From Adineta steineri (lineage: Eukaryota > Rotifera > Eurotatoria > Adinetida > Adinetidae), in contig CAJNOI010000202.1 of NCBI GenBank assembly GCA_905250115.1, positions 1 through 64,000 on the forward strand: a stretch of DNA of 64,000 bases. The letters are read 5' to 3'. The stretch's first letter is position 1. Every line of letters starts with the position of its first letter. Shown one piece after another: positions 26,893 to 38,466 of the stretch. A program made the position numbers and the translations under genes. The notes under the pieces were generated by a model that saw nothing but the letters and a program-made list of their open reading frames with translations, was not told the DNA's origin and made no database searches.

Positions 26893-27546
26893 AGTTATTG
26901 AAAAATGTAATTTATCTTGGAGACGAGGTACAGCTGATGAATGTGAAGAATGCACAATTATTGGAGCATTTAGACAAGGTTAAACAAAACAAAAATTACA
27001 AAAACAAGAAAAATAATTTTCCTTTAGTTTTGTTTTAGTTAGCAATAAAACTGATGAAAAATATCTCATGTCAATTGTTAAAGTAAATACAATAGATCGG
27101 ACACTAACAATAAATGAACATAATTCAACAAATGAATTTACAACTCGTTTAAATCTTCATGGAAGATTTATTTATGTTGATTCAAAGTTTGTCTGTTGAA
27201 AAATTAAATATTTTAATTTTTCTTTTTCTTAGAGCTCGACAAATTCTTGGTTATACCTCATATGAATTAATTGGTTGTACATATTTTGACTTTGTTCATC
27301 CAGACGACTTGTCAATTATGACTCGAGCATATCAATTATGTTTGTTTAATTATGTTTTCAAATTAAATAAGAGTTTAGTTTTTTCTATTTTGTAGGGAAA
27401 GATAAAGGAAGGGGAACAAGTGAACCATATAAATTTTTAAATAAAGGGCAACAATGGATTTTTCTTCAAACAACTTGTCAAGCTCAAATTAATTCTTGAA
27501 CAAGAGAACCTGAAAGCTATATTTGTACAACAAATGTTTTACAAAA
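26893..27546 (+). pseudogene. CLOCK-like bHLH-PAS gene, PAS-B part, damaged
   Basis: Exons at about 26893-26978 (5' side lost in the gap), 27039-27186, 27233-27339 and 27396-27546 join in frame. The translation contains KCNLSWRRGTADECEECTII, then NEFTTRLNLHGRFIYVDS, ARQILGYTSYELIGCTYFDF, VHPDDL and FLNKGQQWIFLQTTCQ. These follow the order of the end of PAS-A through PAS-B in animal CLOCK/NPAS2 (compare CLOCK FLTKGQQWIWLQT). An in-frame TGA at 27503-27505 falls where CLOCK has Trp, just before TREPESYICTTN. No bHLH is present upstream within reach. Sequence after 27546 quickly loses similarity and a telomere-like hairpin follows at 27835. CLOCK partners BMAL in the circadian transcription loop; this copy is probably not functional, unless the TGA is an error or is read through. 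Confidence 0.8.
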
Positions 27547-27834
27547 GTCAGTTTTATTTTTATCAAAAATTTTTCTAAATAAAAACGGATTATTTCTTTA
27601 TATTATTTCAACGAATTTTTTACAAAAACAACCGCCAAAATTTTCTCAAACAACTGTTTCCAATCGTAAATATCAGTTCTTCTATATATTATTTTTATTA
27701 GAATTCCTGTTCAATTCTTTCATATTTCTTTAAATATTTCGATTAAAAAAATATAGTACCCATGATACTTTTTACTTTTGTATTCATTTTCATAAATGGA
27801 GAAACTGTCATAGAAATAATGGTCAATTCCTGAT

Positions 27835-28035
27835 GGTGTGGGTGGGTGTGGGTGTGAGTGTGAGTGTGGGTGTGGGTGTGGGTGTGGGTGTGGGTGTGGG
27901 CGTGAGTGTGGGTGTGGGCGTGAGTGTGGGTGTGGGTGTGGGTGTGGGTGTGGGTGTGGGTGTGGGTGCGGTGTGGTTGTAGTGGGTGTGGGTGAATAAT
28001 GATAGACAAACCCACACCCACACCCACCCACACCC
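27835..28035. repeat. Long telomere-like hairpin (TGTGGG)n / (CCCACA)n
   Basis: The longest and most regular member: about 130 bases of almost pure GTGTGG/GTGAGT repeats, a spacer with TGAATAATGATAGACAAA, then CCCACACCCACACCC. Open frames read across it give His-Pro or Thr-His repeats and are artefacts of the repeat. Confidence 0.9.
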
Positions 28036-28602
28036 GATGTTTTAGCTACCTCATCTAGCTGTACGTAGTAGCATTCTTTTTGTGAAATGAGATACATTTT
28101 AGTTATGTTATATAATTATTTCAAATAAAAAAAGATCAAATTTATCATTTCTAAAAACCAACCAAAACATAGTTAGATATTGTTCAATATTCATTACTGT
28201 GAATTCTTAGTCAAAACTTTGTGAGAGAAAATCTTTGTTTTTTCTTCATACTAGCACATGAAACAGGACAAAATAAAATAGGAGCTGTTACTATTAGAAG
28301 CTTCAAGAATAATATGAGTTTGATAGTGTGTATCTTTGTCAAATCGAAATACTAGACCCTTTATCGAAAGTACTGAATGTTTATTTAATACAGAAAATAC
28401 CTCGGCTTTATGCCGATTAAGTCAAGAATTAGAGTCATGGAGTGTCATCTGTTGACGTTAATAGTAAACAAATCCTTCTTTATCTACATCCATCCTCAAG
28501 ACAGTCAAAGAATTTTGTCATTTTTTAAGTCATATGTATTGTTCTGCACCAACATTAGCACATCGATCAAATAAAGCAGAGGGTAAAATGTTTATTGTCA
28601 GA
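28036..28602. other. Spacer with possible decayed exons
   Basis: No complete gene. Two short plus-strand stretches look coding-like: one reading NTSALCRLSQELESW (about 28391-28435) and one reading TVKEFCHFLSHMYCSAPTL (about 28503-28560). They may be decayed downstream exons of the CLOCK-like fragment; no family could be assigned. A CCTCAAGAC at 28493 resembles a hairpin terminus. Confidence 0.3.
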
Positions 28603-31600
28603 TCAGTTTGTCGTCGGCGTAACTCGAACTGATCGACATCGTAATAGTTTGACGATAGCCACCGCAACGAACTTACAGATGATTACTAAACCACCATAGA
28701 GAGAAATCATTATTGTAATCCCTTCGATTAGATTACTTTTTTTGATATAAGAACGAACACATAATGAAGGTGCACATTGATGAAAGTAATTATCATAGGA
28801 TACAGTATGAACAAGTTTCTCCAACATTAGTTCATTGAAAACGGATTCAAAAGTTGAATTAATAGGGAAACGACTTGGATTAGCAGAGCTATTCAATGCC
28901 AGAGAAATATTTGTTACTTTCAAACATTCTTTTAGATTAAGGAGACAGTCGGGTGACCATTTCAAGGCAGCTTCGACTACGTAACAACCCATCTGCACTT
29001 CACGATAAAACCAGGTGCACGTTGAAGTAAATCCGCAGTTGCATCCTTCCTTAGTGACTGGTACAGTGTGCGCAGAATGGAAGTAACCGGATTCGGTGGA
29101 ACCTTGAACACCCAAGTGTTACCATAGGTAGTCATTAACTTACTTGTAGTTACTACCATGCGAGTCAGTGCAAATGTATTGACTAATATTTTAGGTACTG
29201 TCGAATTGAAATCATCAATAATCGCTCGAAATTGTTCGGTTAATGAGGTTCGCGATAACAGCTCAGTATTCACTAGACGACTTGTTAATAATTGATTGAT
29301 TGAATCGTAAGCTGTGTCGTTAGACAATGTACATAGTGACTGGAACACACGCAAGTGTGCCACGCCTGCATACCCAAAGCTTGCATGGAATGAAAGCCAA
29401 TGATTGGGATTACTGTAAAATACAGTCCATGCTTCTGAAACGAAGTCTATCCGACATAGTGGGTAGAAACTAGCGTTTAGTTTAAGAAAGGAATCATACT
29501 GAATGGATATATTTGAGCAAAAACAATGCAGAGAATCGGGATACTGTCTAGTTAGATTTTCATAAACGGCCAGTGATGGTTTCTCAAATTGCTCTTCAGT
29601 TAACTGAGGACGAAAAGCATGACGGACGTAGAGAGCATAGAGAATCACTATAACTAGAATGATATGTAATCGACGTGTCAACTTTTGTTCATCATTCCAG
29701 CCAAAAATCTGTTTTACAAGCTGCAAAGATAGTTTCCAAGAAAATCCCTTGATGAATTTTTCAATTAATCTAAGGCCAATCCAGATGAGCAGCTGAAAAC
29801 CAATGGACAAGCCACCAAAAACACCAGTAATAATGGTCACAATCTCCAAGAGACTTTGACGACTGTTATAATCGATGGTACATGTCTTTGGAGCGCATTT
29901 GTGGTAATAAGAAGTAAAATTGACATCCACTGACCACTCATCAATCATCACTTCATCGAAAATCGATCCAATCGACTCATTAGCTGCACTAAGGCTTGAA
30001 TTGAGTGCTGGAAAAGTCCACAATTCGTTGAGAGACGAATGAAAAAAATGACGAAGGTTAGACATACATGGTTCATTGTAGAAACATTCCAATGTCGATG
30101 AAAACAATGCTTCGACCAGATAGCAACCCAGAAAAAAATTAGGAATTGTATATTTTGGCGTAAGAACGCCTCTGACATATTCGTATATTCTCATGGGTTC
30201 GGTACATGTATAATTCACACCACAATTACAACCACCATACGTGCGGGGCTCAGTTATTAACTGATTTTTAAATAGCCCCCCCTTTTGAAAAAAAATATTC
30301 AAACGATTCATCAAATGATTTGTCTTTGTGGTAATTAAAACAAGTTCCATCCTGCGTGCAAATTGACTGATAATGGACGATTTCCAACTTTCAATAGAGC
30401 GGTTCATTTTAGTTTGAAACAATTGTTTACTGATTGTTTGTGAGTTGACAATCTGTTTTTGCAAAAATATATCACGAGTATCATTGATTGTATTCTGAGC
30501 ATGCTCACACAACATCGCCAATGTTTGAAACTGACTACTAGCACAATTTCGATAGTCGAGTATGTACTTAATAGCACTTTTCTCCGAATTACTGTACTTA
30601 ATCCATTCTGAAGTAATCAAGTAACTAGAACATATTTGATGGAATCGAGGTTGAATAGTTATAAAAGAGGAGTAGTCTATAGATATAGATGTACATTTAC
30701 AGATCAGATTATTTTTATGTTCTTCTTCAAGATTAAGGTATTCGGATTCGGATGGATTAGTAAAAGTACGGCGATGAATTGATTTGTCCACTAGATTATA
30801 TGCAGCTAGGATTGTAACCGAAATGATGATTAAGAATATATACAGTCGAGTAGCATGACGTTGATAGCGAAGTTGTCGATCATTACAAGGAAAATATTGA
30901 AAGGTATTTAGTTCAACGATTAACTTTTTCAAAGCCAATTTCAGTCGGCGCAAACGTTCACGAACTAGAAATTGAAATTATATAAATTGACAGAAGAACC
31001 GTATCAGAGCAGCTCCGGCTCCGTTTTTAAAAAAGATCGGCTCTTAGGAGCCGGTTCAGCTTCAGTGCAGGAGCTCTCTAGTCCTGTCCCTATCAAATTC
31101 ATTGAACATCCACTCTAGACAATCATACAAAGTCAATAGATAGGAAAAATTCGGATTCGAATCGAAGCCGACGGTTGTCAAGGGCTCTGATATCAGCTCC
31201 GGCTCCCGTAACAATGATCTTCGCCTGATCTTGGTTCTAGCTTCGACTCTGGATGCGTTATGAAAAAAGACCGACTCCTAGAAGTCGGAGCTGCCGAACC
31301 CTAAAGAGAGTATAGTTATCATGAGAATAGAATTACTTACGAGTCAGACCAGATGGTGGAGATTGTACATTATTTAATTTATTCAGGATGAATCGAACAA
31401 TAATTGGAAGCACTAGTCTTAGTGCGCATATCAAGCCGCTGAGTAAACCAATGAGTTTTACCATCACCTCTAGTAAAGTATTTCTCATTTTCTTTTGATA
31501 AGTGCAAGAAAGAGGTGCACAATTATCGCGATACTTTTCATAAGATACGTTCATCAACCAATCTTCCACCATCAGATTATCAACGATTGATTTCACGGTT

Positions 31601-32619
31601 GCATATTGACCAAAACGACTGATATTGCTAACTGCCATCGCTGAGAAATTTTCTTCTGTTTGAAATACTGAAATAAGAGTGTTCAAACATGTCTGACTGT
31701 AAAAACACTCAAGTGTCGATGCAAGAATCGAAGTCACTGGCAAACAACCTGATGCTAATCCAGGCAGCCTAATCTTACGACCGAAATCATACTGTGTTGA
31801 TGCATTGAATATGTCGCTAAAGATAGCCTTAGAAGTACATCGATAATCCGAAACACAATCGCACGATGCCTTATTCCTGTCAATATATATGGCGGGGTTA
31901 ACTTCAGGGTTATCGTCGTATGATATAATAAAGTTTGTTTGAAGACCAGACATAAGTCGATTGCTGCTTATTACTTGAAGGATTAGTTCTAATTGAGCTG
32001 CAAATGCTCGAGGTAGAGACTGTTGAAAGCGAATAATAGCTGTTTGAGTTTCTTCTTGAAAAAGATTTCTCGGCAAAAGTTGTGGACTTATAAACTTGCT
32101 TTTTTCAAATGAATCAATATTTTGTTCAAGATAAGATATTGATTGATCACAGAAACCGGCTAATGCTTGAAATTGTGCACTACCAAAAGTTCGAAAGTCG
32201 TTTAAATTGAAATACGTGACGTTCGAGTCAGAGTAGATGGCTTTAGTCCAACGATCAAGCACAAAATCACTCTTGCATATTTGATGTAAAATCGGTCCCA
32301 ATGAAATAAACTCACCATATGAGAGTGAAATACGAGAACACGGGCACTCTACATCGGCAGGAAAGCTATCTAGTTCTATTTTAGGCGGATTATCTTGTTT
32401 CTCGGTGATGTCTTTCACATCTGAATATGTAAAAAGACCGAGATAAATGAGAAGACATGTGAGAAGAACTAGATAGATTCGAGTAACAATAATATTGAAT
32501 CGACGTTGTTGTTCATCTTCATTTTGATCACTGCCAACTGGTGGCTGAAAAACATTGAGATTGAGAAAAAATATTTTCCAAGTAGATATTGTCTGCCGAC
32601 AAAAATCGATTATGGGCAT
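28603..32619 (-). CDS. Three-module membrane protein (repeated two-TM, Cys-rich ectodomain), with one apparent frameshift
   Basis: The exon 31341-32619 joins in frame to 30964 downward (donor GTAAGT, acceptor TTTCTAG), so what looks like two genes is one. Each of three tandem modules (about 400 residues) has a cytosolic linker, a TM helix, an ectodomain opening with a C-x-C pair (CPCSRISLSYGEFISL, CKCTSISIDYSSFITI, CFCSNISIQYDSFLKL), a second Cys cluster (CDCVSDYRC, CNCGVNYTC, CNCGFTSTC), a CAP-x-x-C motif (CAPLSC, CAPKTC, CAPSLC) and a second TM helix. In module 3 the frame shifts between about 29040 and 29115; no intron explains this, so it is a real frameshift or a sequence error. The TM-large ectodomain-TM layout recalls ENaC/DEG channels, but no family motif was found, so function is unknown. 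N-glycosylation sequons are frequent. Confidence 0.75.
31005..31310. repeat. GC-rich repeat insert within an intron
   Basis: This 300-base stretch inside the 376-base intron has a much higher GC content than its surroundings. It holds two related units: AAAAAAGATCGGCTCTTAGG near 31031 and GAAAAAAGACCGACTCCTAG near 31261, each with GGCTCCGG/CAGCTCCGG-type sequence nearby. It is probably a transposon-derived repeat; the family was not recognised. Confidence 0.55.
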
Positions 32620-33296
32620 GGCGAGTTTTATGCGTTTATGATGAACGTAAAATGAAAGACAGGAAAAAAATATGATGTGTTGTTAAATGTTATTTCTGGA
32701 GACAGATGCAGTGGAATAAAATTCTCTATTTAACAACAATTTTTCTACGTCATAAAAATGTACTTCCTACGCAAAATAAGAATTTTTATTGTATCGCTCT
32801 TTTATCAAAAGTAACTAAAAATGTTGATTGAAACAATTTGTTTCCGTATCCTGCATGAAAATCATGCACGGTTTTTTGACATATTCTGTATTTATGCTGG
32901 ATAATCACTTACATCTGCTTTTATTTATTAGAAAAAAGAGTCGCACAAACAGAATCAAGTTTTTATTTGTCGATGATTCAGAACGTCGCATTTGTTAGAT
33001 TGATAGATCAGTTGAGTAAAAAAATTATTGGCTAAGTAATCCTTCGTTTTATATGTAATTTTAAAGAGATTAGATAGTGATTTGTAGTAAAAGTATGAAA
33101 ATGAGTGCTCGATGATCATAACATACACGACTACATTTTGAACTATCAGAATCCGTAAAAGAAGGTCTCATACAGACGATACGTAGATATTAGTACTAAT
33201 TATGCTGAATGTTCATTTAACATCATTGATAAAAATCATAGTTTTATACTACTCTTTTTTTTTCTAGGAGAAGAAATTAAAACAAATTCTAGAACA
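32620..33296. other. Divergent intergenic spacer
   Basis: It separates the starts of the three-module gene (-) and the VCBS gene (+). AT-rich and without repeats. Near its right end, TTTTTTTTCTAG at about 33255-33266 is a good splice acceptor 30 bases before the VCBS ATG, a candidate for leader trans-splicing or a 5'UTR intron. Confidence 0.5.
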
Positions 33297-36200
33297 ATGT
33301 CGAGCAAGAATGAAACAGCAAATGAAAATCATGAAGTATGTTATTGATCTTATTACAAATAAAAAGATAAGACAATCCTATTTTTTTCCAACTCATTTTT
33401 AGAACTACGAAATGGTCACGAATACAACTGAAGGACACCTTTCTTCAATGACAACAGTGTATATAAATTTTTTTTGCACTACAAAAGTCAATAATATGCT
33501 CATTTTTAGGAGCTCTTCAAAGAGAAAAAGAGTATGCTGCACGATTATTCTTGTGATCGTTGGGATTATAGTTGGTGGTGCTCTAACAATTCTTGTTCTA
33601 AAATATTGGTGGGGAGTTCAAGCGAATAAAGAAACACCAATAAGAGGTATAGTTGGTCTTGAGAGTAGATGTGGGTATTCTCTTTTTAATAGAGTCCTGC
33701 AAACCAGCTGGGTACCCGGACCTGTCCCGATCCGAAGCATAGATTTAGGTAAAATTTGCCGGGTCGGTTCGGGCGTTGGGTGCCAAAAGAAAGTCTGGTT
33801 CGAGTGCCGAGTACCATTGTATACTCGAACTGGGGCCGGCAGCTAATAATATAACAGATTTTCGAACATTTTAGTTCTTTACTATTATCAGTATCGAAAA
33901 AAGGAGTTGAAATAAATCTGATAATGATTAAGCGATTCATTATCCATCACAATATTTCATAAAGATGAGAGTTCAGTTTCTTTAAATATTTTTTATCCTT
34001 CAGAAAAAGAGTTTTATTGTTTTATTAATTAACATTTCATAATATGAATAATTGTAAAAAAATAAAGAAGATATTAAAACAAAGTTAGATAAAAGTATGT
34101 CTAAAACATGCCCAAAACCAAACTAACGAGGGAACATATTTGAGTGTACCCGTGCAAAAGTAGATTTCAACTATTGTATCTAGTAGGGCTGCCCTTGGGT
34201 ATCTTACATATATATATATCTTAGCTGCCCTTGTTTAGATTTGAGGGGAAAAAAAAACAGACCTTTTTCAGTTTTACAGCAGAAGTCATCACTGGAAGGG
34301 GTTAAAAAGATGATCACAAAATTTGTGAATAATAACTTTACCCTCATTCGAAAATTATGTAATCACTTTTTTAACCCCTTCCAGTGATGACTTCTGCTGT
34401 AAAACTGAAAAAGTTATGTCTTTTTTTTCCCTCAAATCTAAACGAGGGTAGCTAAGATATATATATGTGAGATACCCAAGGACAGCCTTACAAGATACAA
34501 TAGTTTAAATCTCCTTTTGCATGAGTACACTCAAATATGCTCCCTCGTAAGCAATAGCAACAAGTAACGATCTTCTGAAAACTCGCTTAACTCTTTCTCG
34601 TAGAAATGCACCCTCTTCATATTTACTGAAAAAACAATTGAAAACCTTGCTCTCGTTTGTTGTGCCTTACTCTTAGCAAATGCTCGCATCCTATTCAGCG
34701 GTAGACGCAGATCAAAACATATTAGAAGTGTCGGCATGATTGGTTTGTCGAACTAGTCTTTAATGAATAAGTGAAGTGTTAGTAATCATATGTGCAAGAA
34801 AGCCAGTCGATTATGGTCGCCATACTCTGCACTATAACCAGGGGAACATTTGAATACCTATAAAAAAGCATTACCCAAAAAGTAGATTTCTATCAGTTCA
34901 CAACAATTTTCTCAATTCACACTCCCCCCCCCCTCCTCCCTTCAGTAGTCTGAACAAATGTGGCCCACATTCGAAGTCCCAGCATCGAAATATCTCAAGA
35001 AATGTCTTTTCCTAAAATTTGATTTTCGATGTTTTTTTGACCTTTCACCCACATCCTGGTTTGGCAACAAAAAAGGGGACTTTTTTTCTGAAACTTGCGG
35101 CTTTTCTGGGACTTCACAAAATAAGTAGCTTCGTCAATAGATGTGACTTAACAGCCCTTTATTGTTCCACACCCACCCTCTCTATTCACATACAATTCCT
35201 CATTCTGATCACAACTTAAATGCCACTTTTATCACGAAATGACTTACCGCCTACATTCTCATATAAAGCAAATATCCATCATTTCTTTTCGACTATGGGT
35301 CTCTGTGTCTTTAAACATATATCATATATTTATTAGTATACGGTACCTATGTTTTTTTGGCTATGCGTCGTGCGGGTCTTCAGACATCTGTATATATAGA
35401 GAAGAATATTTGACTGTTCGCTATACATTCAGTCCCTGTAATAGCTACGATGACCAAACTTTCCGCGATGCTTCCAGATCCCACGAAAGGTCTCTGGGAG
35501 ATTCGCATGGTTATCGAGGGGTGCGGAGAGGGCGTGGGTGGAATTTCACCCAGAGAACCCAGTATTAGCTAGCGTGACGGAATTTACATGGCAGTTCCCT
35601 ACGTCCAGAGAAAGGTCAATAGGGGAGGAGGTGGTTGGGTGAAGTATCACCCAGTTTATGAAAATCAGAAATTCTTTAACGTATTCTAAGGAAAATAATG
35701 TGTATATGAGTGCTTTTCGTAGTTCTTGAGTGCGAGTGAAGATGAGGTGAGGAAGAGAGTGGGTGAGGGTGACGAAATGGGTGATGGTCAGGCAGTGGGC
35801 GAGGGTGAGGGAGTGGGTGAATAGGTGGATGAGAGTGAGAGCGAGAATGAGTGTGCGAGGATGTGTATGTGGTGCCGTTATGAGTGGTTGTGTGTGCTGA
35901 TGAAAAACAATCGCACATATACTTCAAACCTTCACTCACACCCAGACCCGTGTTCTCATCTGCCAAATATGTACTTTCAAATTTTCCCGACCAACATCGG
36001 GTACTCCTGCTAGTATATTGCATATATAAACTATCACAGGGTGTCTATTTTTTGGGCTGTGAGTCTTGTGGGTCTTTAGATATATATATATATATATATA
36101 TATATGACAGCTATTTAAGAACCCGCAAAACTCTCGTAATCCGTAGGCCAAAATAAGAGACACCATATACTAGTGTATATAATATATATTTACAAACCTG

Positions 36201-38105
36201 CAGATCCGCATACACGCAAACCCATAGATCTACATACCCGCAGGCTCAGAGAGCCGTAACCCGAAAAACTAGATACAATATACTAGTAGAGATACGCTTT
36301 GTATTTAAAGACTCGGAAGACTCACAATTTGTTTGAATTGAAGGTGTTTTCTCTTATCAAAAGTCACACTAAAATGAAAAGGACCGTGGTAGGCATAAGC
36401 GACCCAGATAGATTTTTGGAGAGGTTGTAAAGCGATGTGAAAGAGTTTATTTACGTTGCCTTTTCATGAATCCTATTAACGTTTTTTATTTTGTTTGTAT
36501 ATTTTTCAATCACAATAACTGTTTGACTCTCTCTAGATAAGAAAACTACAACAATTGCAAAAATGGTTACGTCAGTAATCACGACATCACCACAAAGAGG
36601 TGAGTATTATCTAAGTGTTTCATACTTTTGATTAAGTGATGACATAAACCTTATATTAGTTGAGAAAAAGTTTTCCATTGATCGTAACTAGGTTAGTGAA
36701 TAATACCAAAAAAGAAAACATTGAATTGGAAAATATTGTCGATTTTGTATCGGTACATTGAACGATGAGGACATTTACACTCTATCTCGTACATAAAGGT
36801 ATTAATAGTAAGATCCTCAGAATGGACGTAGTTCATTAAATGTCTAAGATAAAACCTACTCACATATATATCCTAAACTCTTCGTAATGTCATTCTCACT
36901 TCGTTCAATAGACTTTTCGTGTATGATTTCATGTATAAATCATTGGTGGCCGATTCTAACACTATTTGAGATGATATGTACATGTTACTACACACAAGTA
37001 ATAAAAACAATTTTTGTTTGTAATAGAGCAATGTCAAATGGAATTTGAAACACAAGAGACGCACTCAACTGGCTGTAAGTCATTACCAGTTTTTGTATCG
37101 CTCGCTGATATTAATGACGACAACAGGCCTGATATACTTGTGGCTAATCAGGATACAGACAACGCTGGTATTTTCTTCAACGTTCAAGGTAGTTATTTTT
37201 CTGAACAAGTAGCTTACTCAACTGGAGATAAATCAGGTCCACAGTATATATCAGTCGTTGACGTCAATGATGACGACAAGCCAGATATTATTGTTGCAAA
37301 CAATCGGGGACATAGTGTTGGTGTTTTTCTCAATAATGGTTCTGGTCAGTTTCATGCCGTAAAACTTTACGGAACTGGAGACAAAACATGGCCACCAGGA
37401 GTTGCAGTGGCTGATGTTAACAGCGATCAAAAACCTGATATTGTCGTGACAAACCAAAATACGAACACTATTGGTGTTTTCATAAACTCTGGTCACGGTC
37501 AATTCTCATCTCAACAACTTTACGATGTTCCGGATAAGTCCGGTGTGATGCATCCGCAAGTAGTGGATGTCAATGGCGATGCTCACCCTGATATTATTGT
37601 CGCAAACTCTGGTGGTGCTAATATCGGCATTTTCTTTAATTCCGGTAATGGGACATTTGTTTCTTGTACAATATTTTCAACTGGAGTCGATTCACATCCA
37701 AACTCTGTATTTGTAGCTGATGTGAACGGTGATAATAAACCTGATCTTATTGTGGGTAACTTAAAAACGAGCAATGTTGGTGTTCTTCTCAATGCTGGCA
37801 ATGGTAAATTTCTTAATCAAACAATATATTCAACTGGAGTCGACTCACAGCCACGATCGGTGTTTGTGGCTGATATAAATTGCGACAACAAACCTGACAT
37901 CATCGTTGCCAACTCTAATAAAGAGAACATTGGTATTTTTCTCAACTTTGGCAATGGTATATTTCAGCCTCAAAGAACGTATGCAACAGGAGTTTTCACA
38001 AAACCATGGTCTATAGTAGTGGGTGACGTTAATGACGACAACAAACCAGACATTATTTTTTCAGATATTGCTAATCACCAGATTGTTATCTTTGTTATGT
38101 TATAA
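33297..38105 (+). CDS. Membrane-anchored VCBS/FG-GAP repeat protein
   Basis: Five exons join in frame: 33297-33335, 33403-33458, 33510-33646, 36537-36599 and 37027-38105, giving 457 residues. A short cytosolic N-terminus with SSSKRKR is followed by one TM helix (about 41-62, CTIILVIVGIIVGGALTILV), a Thr/Ser-rich stalk, then seven roughly 48-residue FG-GAP/VCBS repeats. Each repeat carries a D-x-N-x-D-x-x-P-D-I calcium-binding loop (DINDDNRPDI, DVNDDDKPDI, DVNSDQKPDI) and a G-x-F-x-N-x-G-x-G-x-F turn (GVFLNNGSGQF). The repeats form a seven-bladed beta-propeller outside the cell (type II topology). Such repeats occur in integrin alpha chains and in many bacterial surface proteins. The ligand is unknown. 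Intron 3 is 2,890 bases and full of repeats; all others are below 430. Confidence 0.9.
33690..33843. repeat. GC-rich dispersed-type repeat in intron 3
   Basis: The sequence is strikingly GC-rich compared with its flanks, with GGGTACCCGGACC, CCGGGTCGGTTCGGG and GGTTCGAGTGCCGAGTACC blocks. It is probably a transposon fragment; the family was not recognised. The GGTTCGAGTGCC block resembles a tRNA B box, but no tRNA fold surrounds it. Confidence 0.5.
34127..34547. mobile_element. Palindromic MITE with TAA target duplication
   Basis: The left arm (34127-34310) and right arm (34365-34547) are near-perfect reverse complements: CGAGGGAACATATTTGAGTG at the left end, CACTCAAATATGCTCCCTCG at the right. 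A loop of about 55 bases separates them. TAA lies directly on both sides, the 3-base duplication typical of PIF/Harbinger-like elements. There is no coding capacity. A second copy's right end opens the window at 1-55. Confidence 0.88.
35725..35960. repeat. Diverged telomere-like hairpin with CTTGAG start
   Basis: It starts CTTGAGTGCGAGTGAAG and runs as G-rich GTGGGTGAGGGTGA-type repeats to about 35850. After a spacer, a short C-rich arm CACTCACACCCAGACCCG ends near 35952. This is a diverged member with a long G arm. Confidence 0.55.
36010..36173. repeat. Short inverted-repeat element with AT core
   Basis: CTAGTATAT at the left end pairs with ATATACTAG at the right. GGGTGTCTATTTTTTGGGC near the left end pairs imperfectly with GGCCAAAATAAGAGACACC near the right, around a (TA)n core. 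A diverged relative of its left half lies at about 35345-35400 (TGGCTATGCGTCGTGCGGGT). It is probably a MITE. Confidence 0.55.
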
Positions 38106-38395
38106 TATCTTCTTCTAACATATTCAGGTGTTACTTATTTTTTTTTGCCTTGGTGAACATCTTTATCTCTTTTCATATCGTCTCTCTGTAACTTTTACCT
38201 GAATGTATCTCTTAATATATCACATCTCTTGATCTTTTACGTTGATATATCTCTTCGAATATCATCTCTGTCAATATATCACATATAATATCTTGTAAGT
38301 GGATCTCTTTATAGGCATGTGATATCTGCTGATATCCTATATGTATCGCTCGCTCTATCTAGATAGTCATTCCCCATATATACGGTAGAGTGCAA

Positions 38396-38466
38396 AAAGG
38401 GTGTGGGNNNNNNNNNNGTGGGTGTAAGTGTGGATATAAGCAAAGAGATACACCCACATTTTCAAG
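38396..38466. repeat. Telomere-like hairpin containing a 10-N gap
   Basis: GGGTGTGGG, then ten N (38408-38417), then GTGGGTGTAAGTGTGG, a spacer, and CACCCACATTTTCAAG. The assembler evidently failed inside the G-rich arm. Confidence 0.7.

Larger units (their letters stand above)
34548..36536. other. Remainder of VCBS intron 3, repeat-rich
   Basis: No gene was recognised. Open frames at 34531-34737 (-), 35019-35219 (+) and 35239-35568 (+) show no domain. A C-rich run lies near 34923-34940. The stretch holds a telomere-like hairpin (35725-35960) and two related copies of a T-rich element (near 35335-35400 and at 36010-36173). Confidence 0.5.

Noticed and set aside
27835-28035. A true chromosome end
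   Set aside because: Unique sequence continues on both sides and the C-rich arm follows, so it is an internal tract. A minisatellite or fusion scar remains possible.
27720-28097. Minus-strand open frames encoding His-Pro and Thr-His repeats
   Set aside because: They are translations of the CCCACA arm of the hairpin repeat, open only because the repeat lacks stops.
31341-32619. An independent gene ending GLTRK before 31333
   Set aside because: The donor GTAAGT at 31335-31340 joins in phase to the acceptor at 30965, and the module pattern continues, so it is the first exon of the three-module gene.
33808-33835. tRNA-like B box (GGTTCGAGTGCC)
   Set aside because: No acceptor stem, D arm or A box could be placed around it; it lies in a GC-rich repeat.
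35019-35568. Plus-strand open frames in the large VCBS intron
   Set aside because: No domain; they lie in repeat-derived DNA inside an intron of a well-supported gene.
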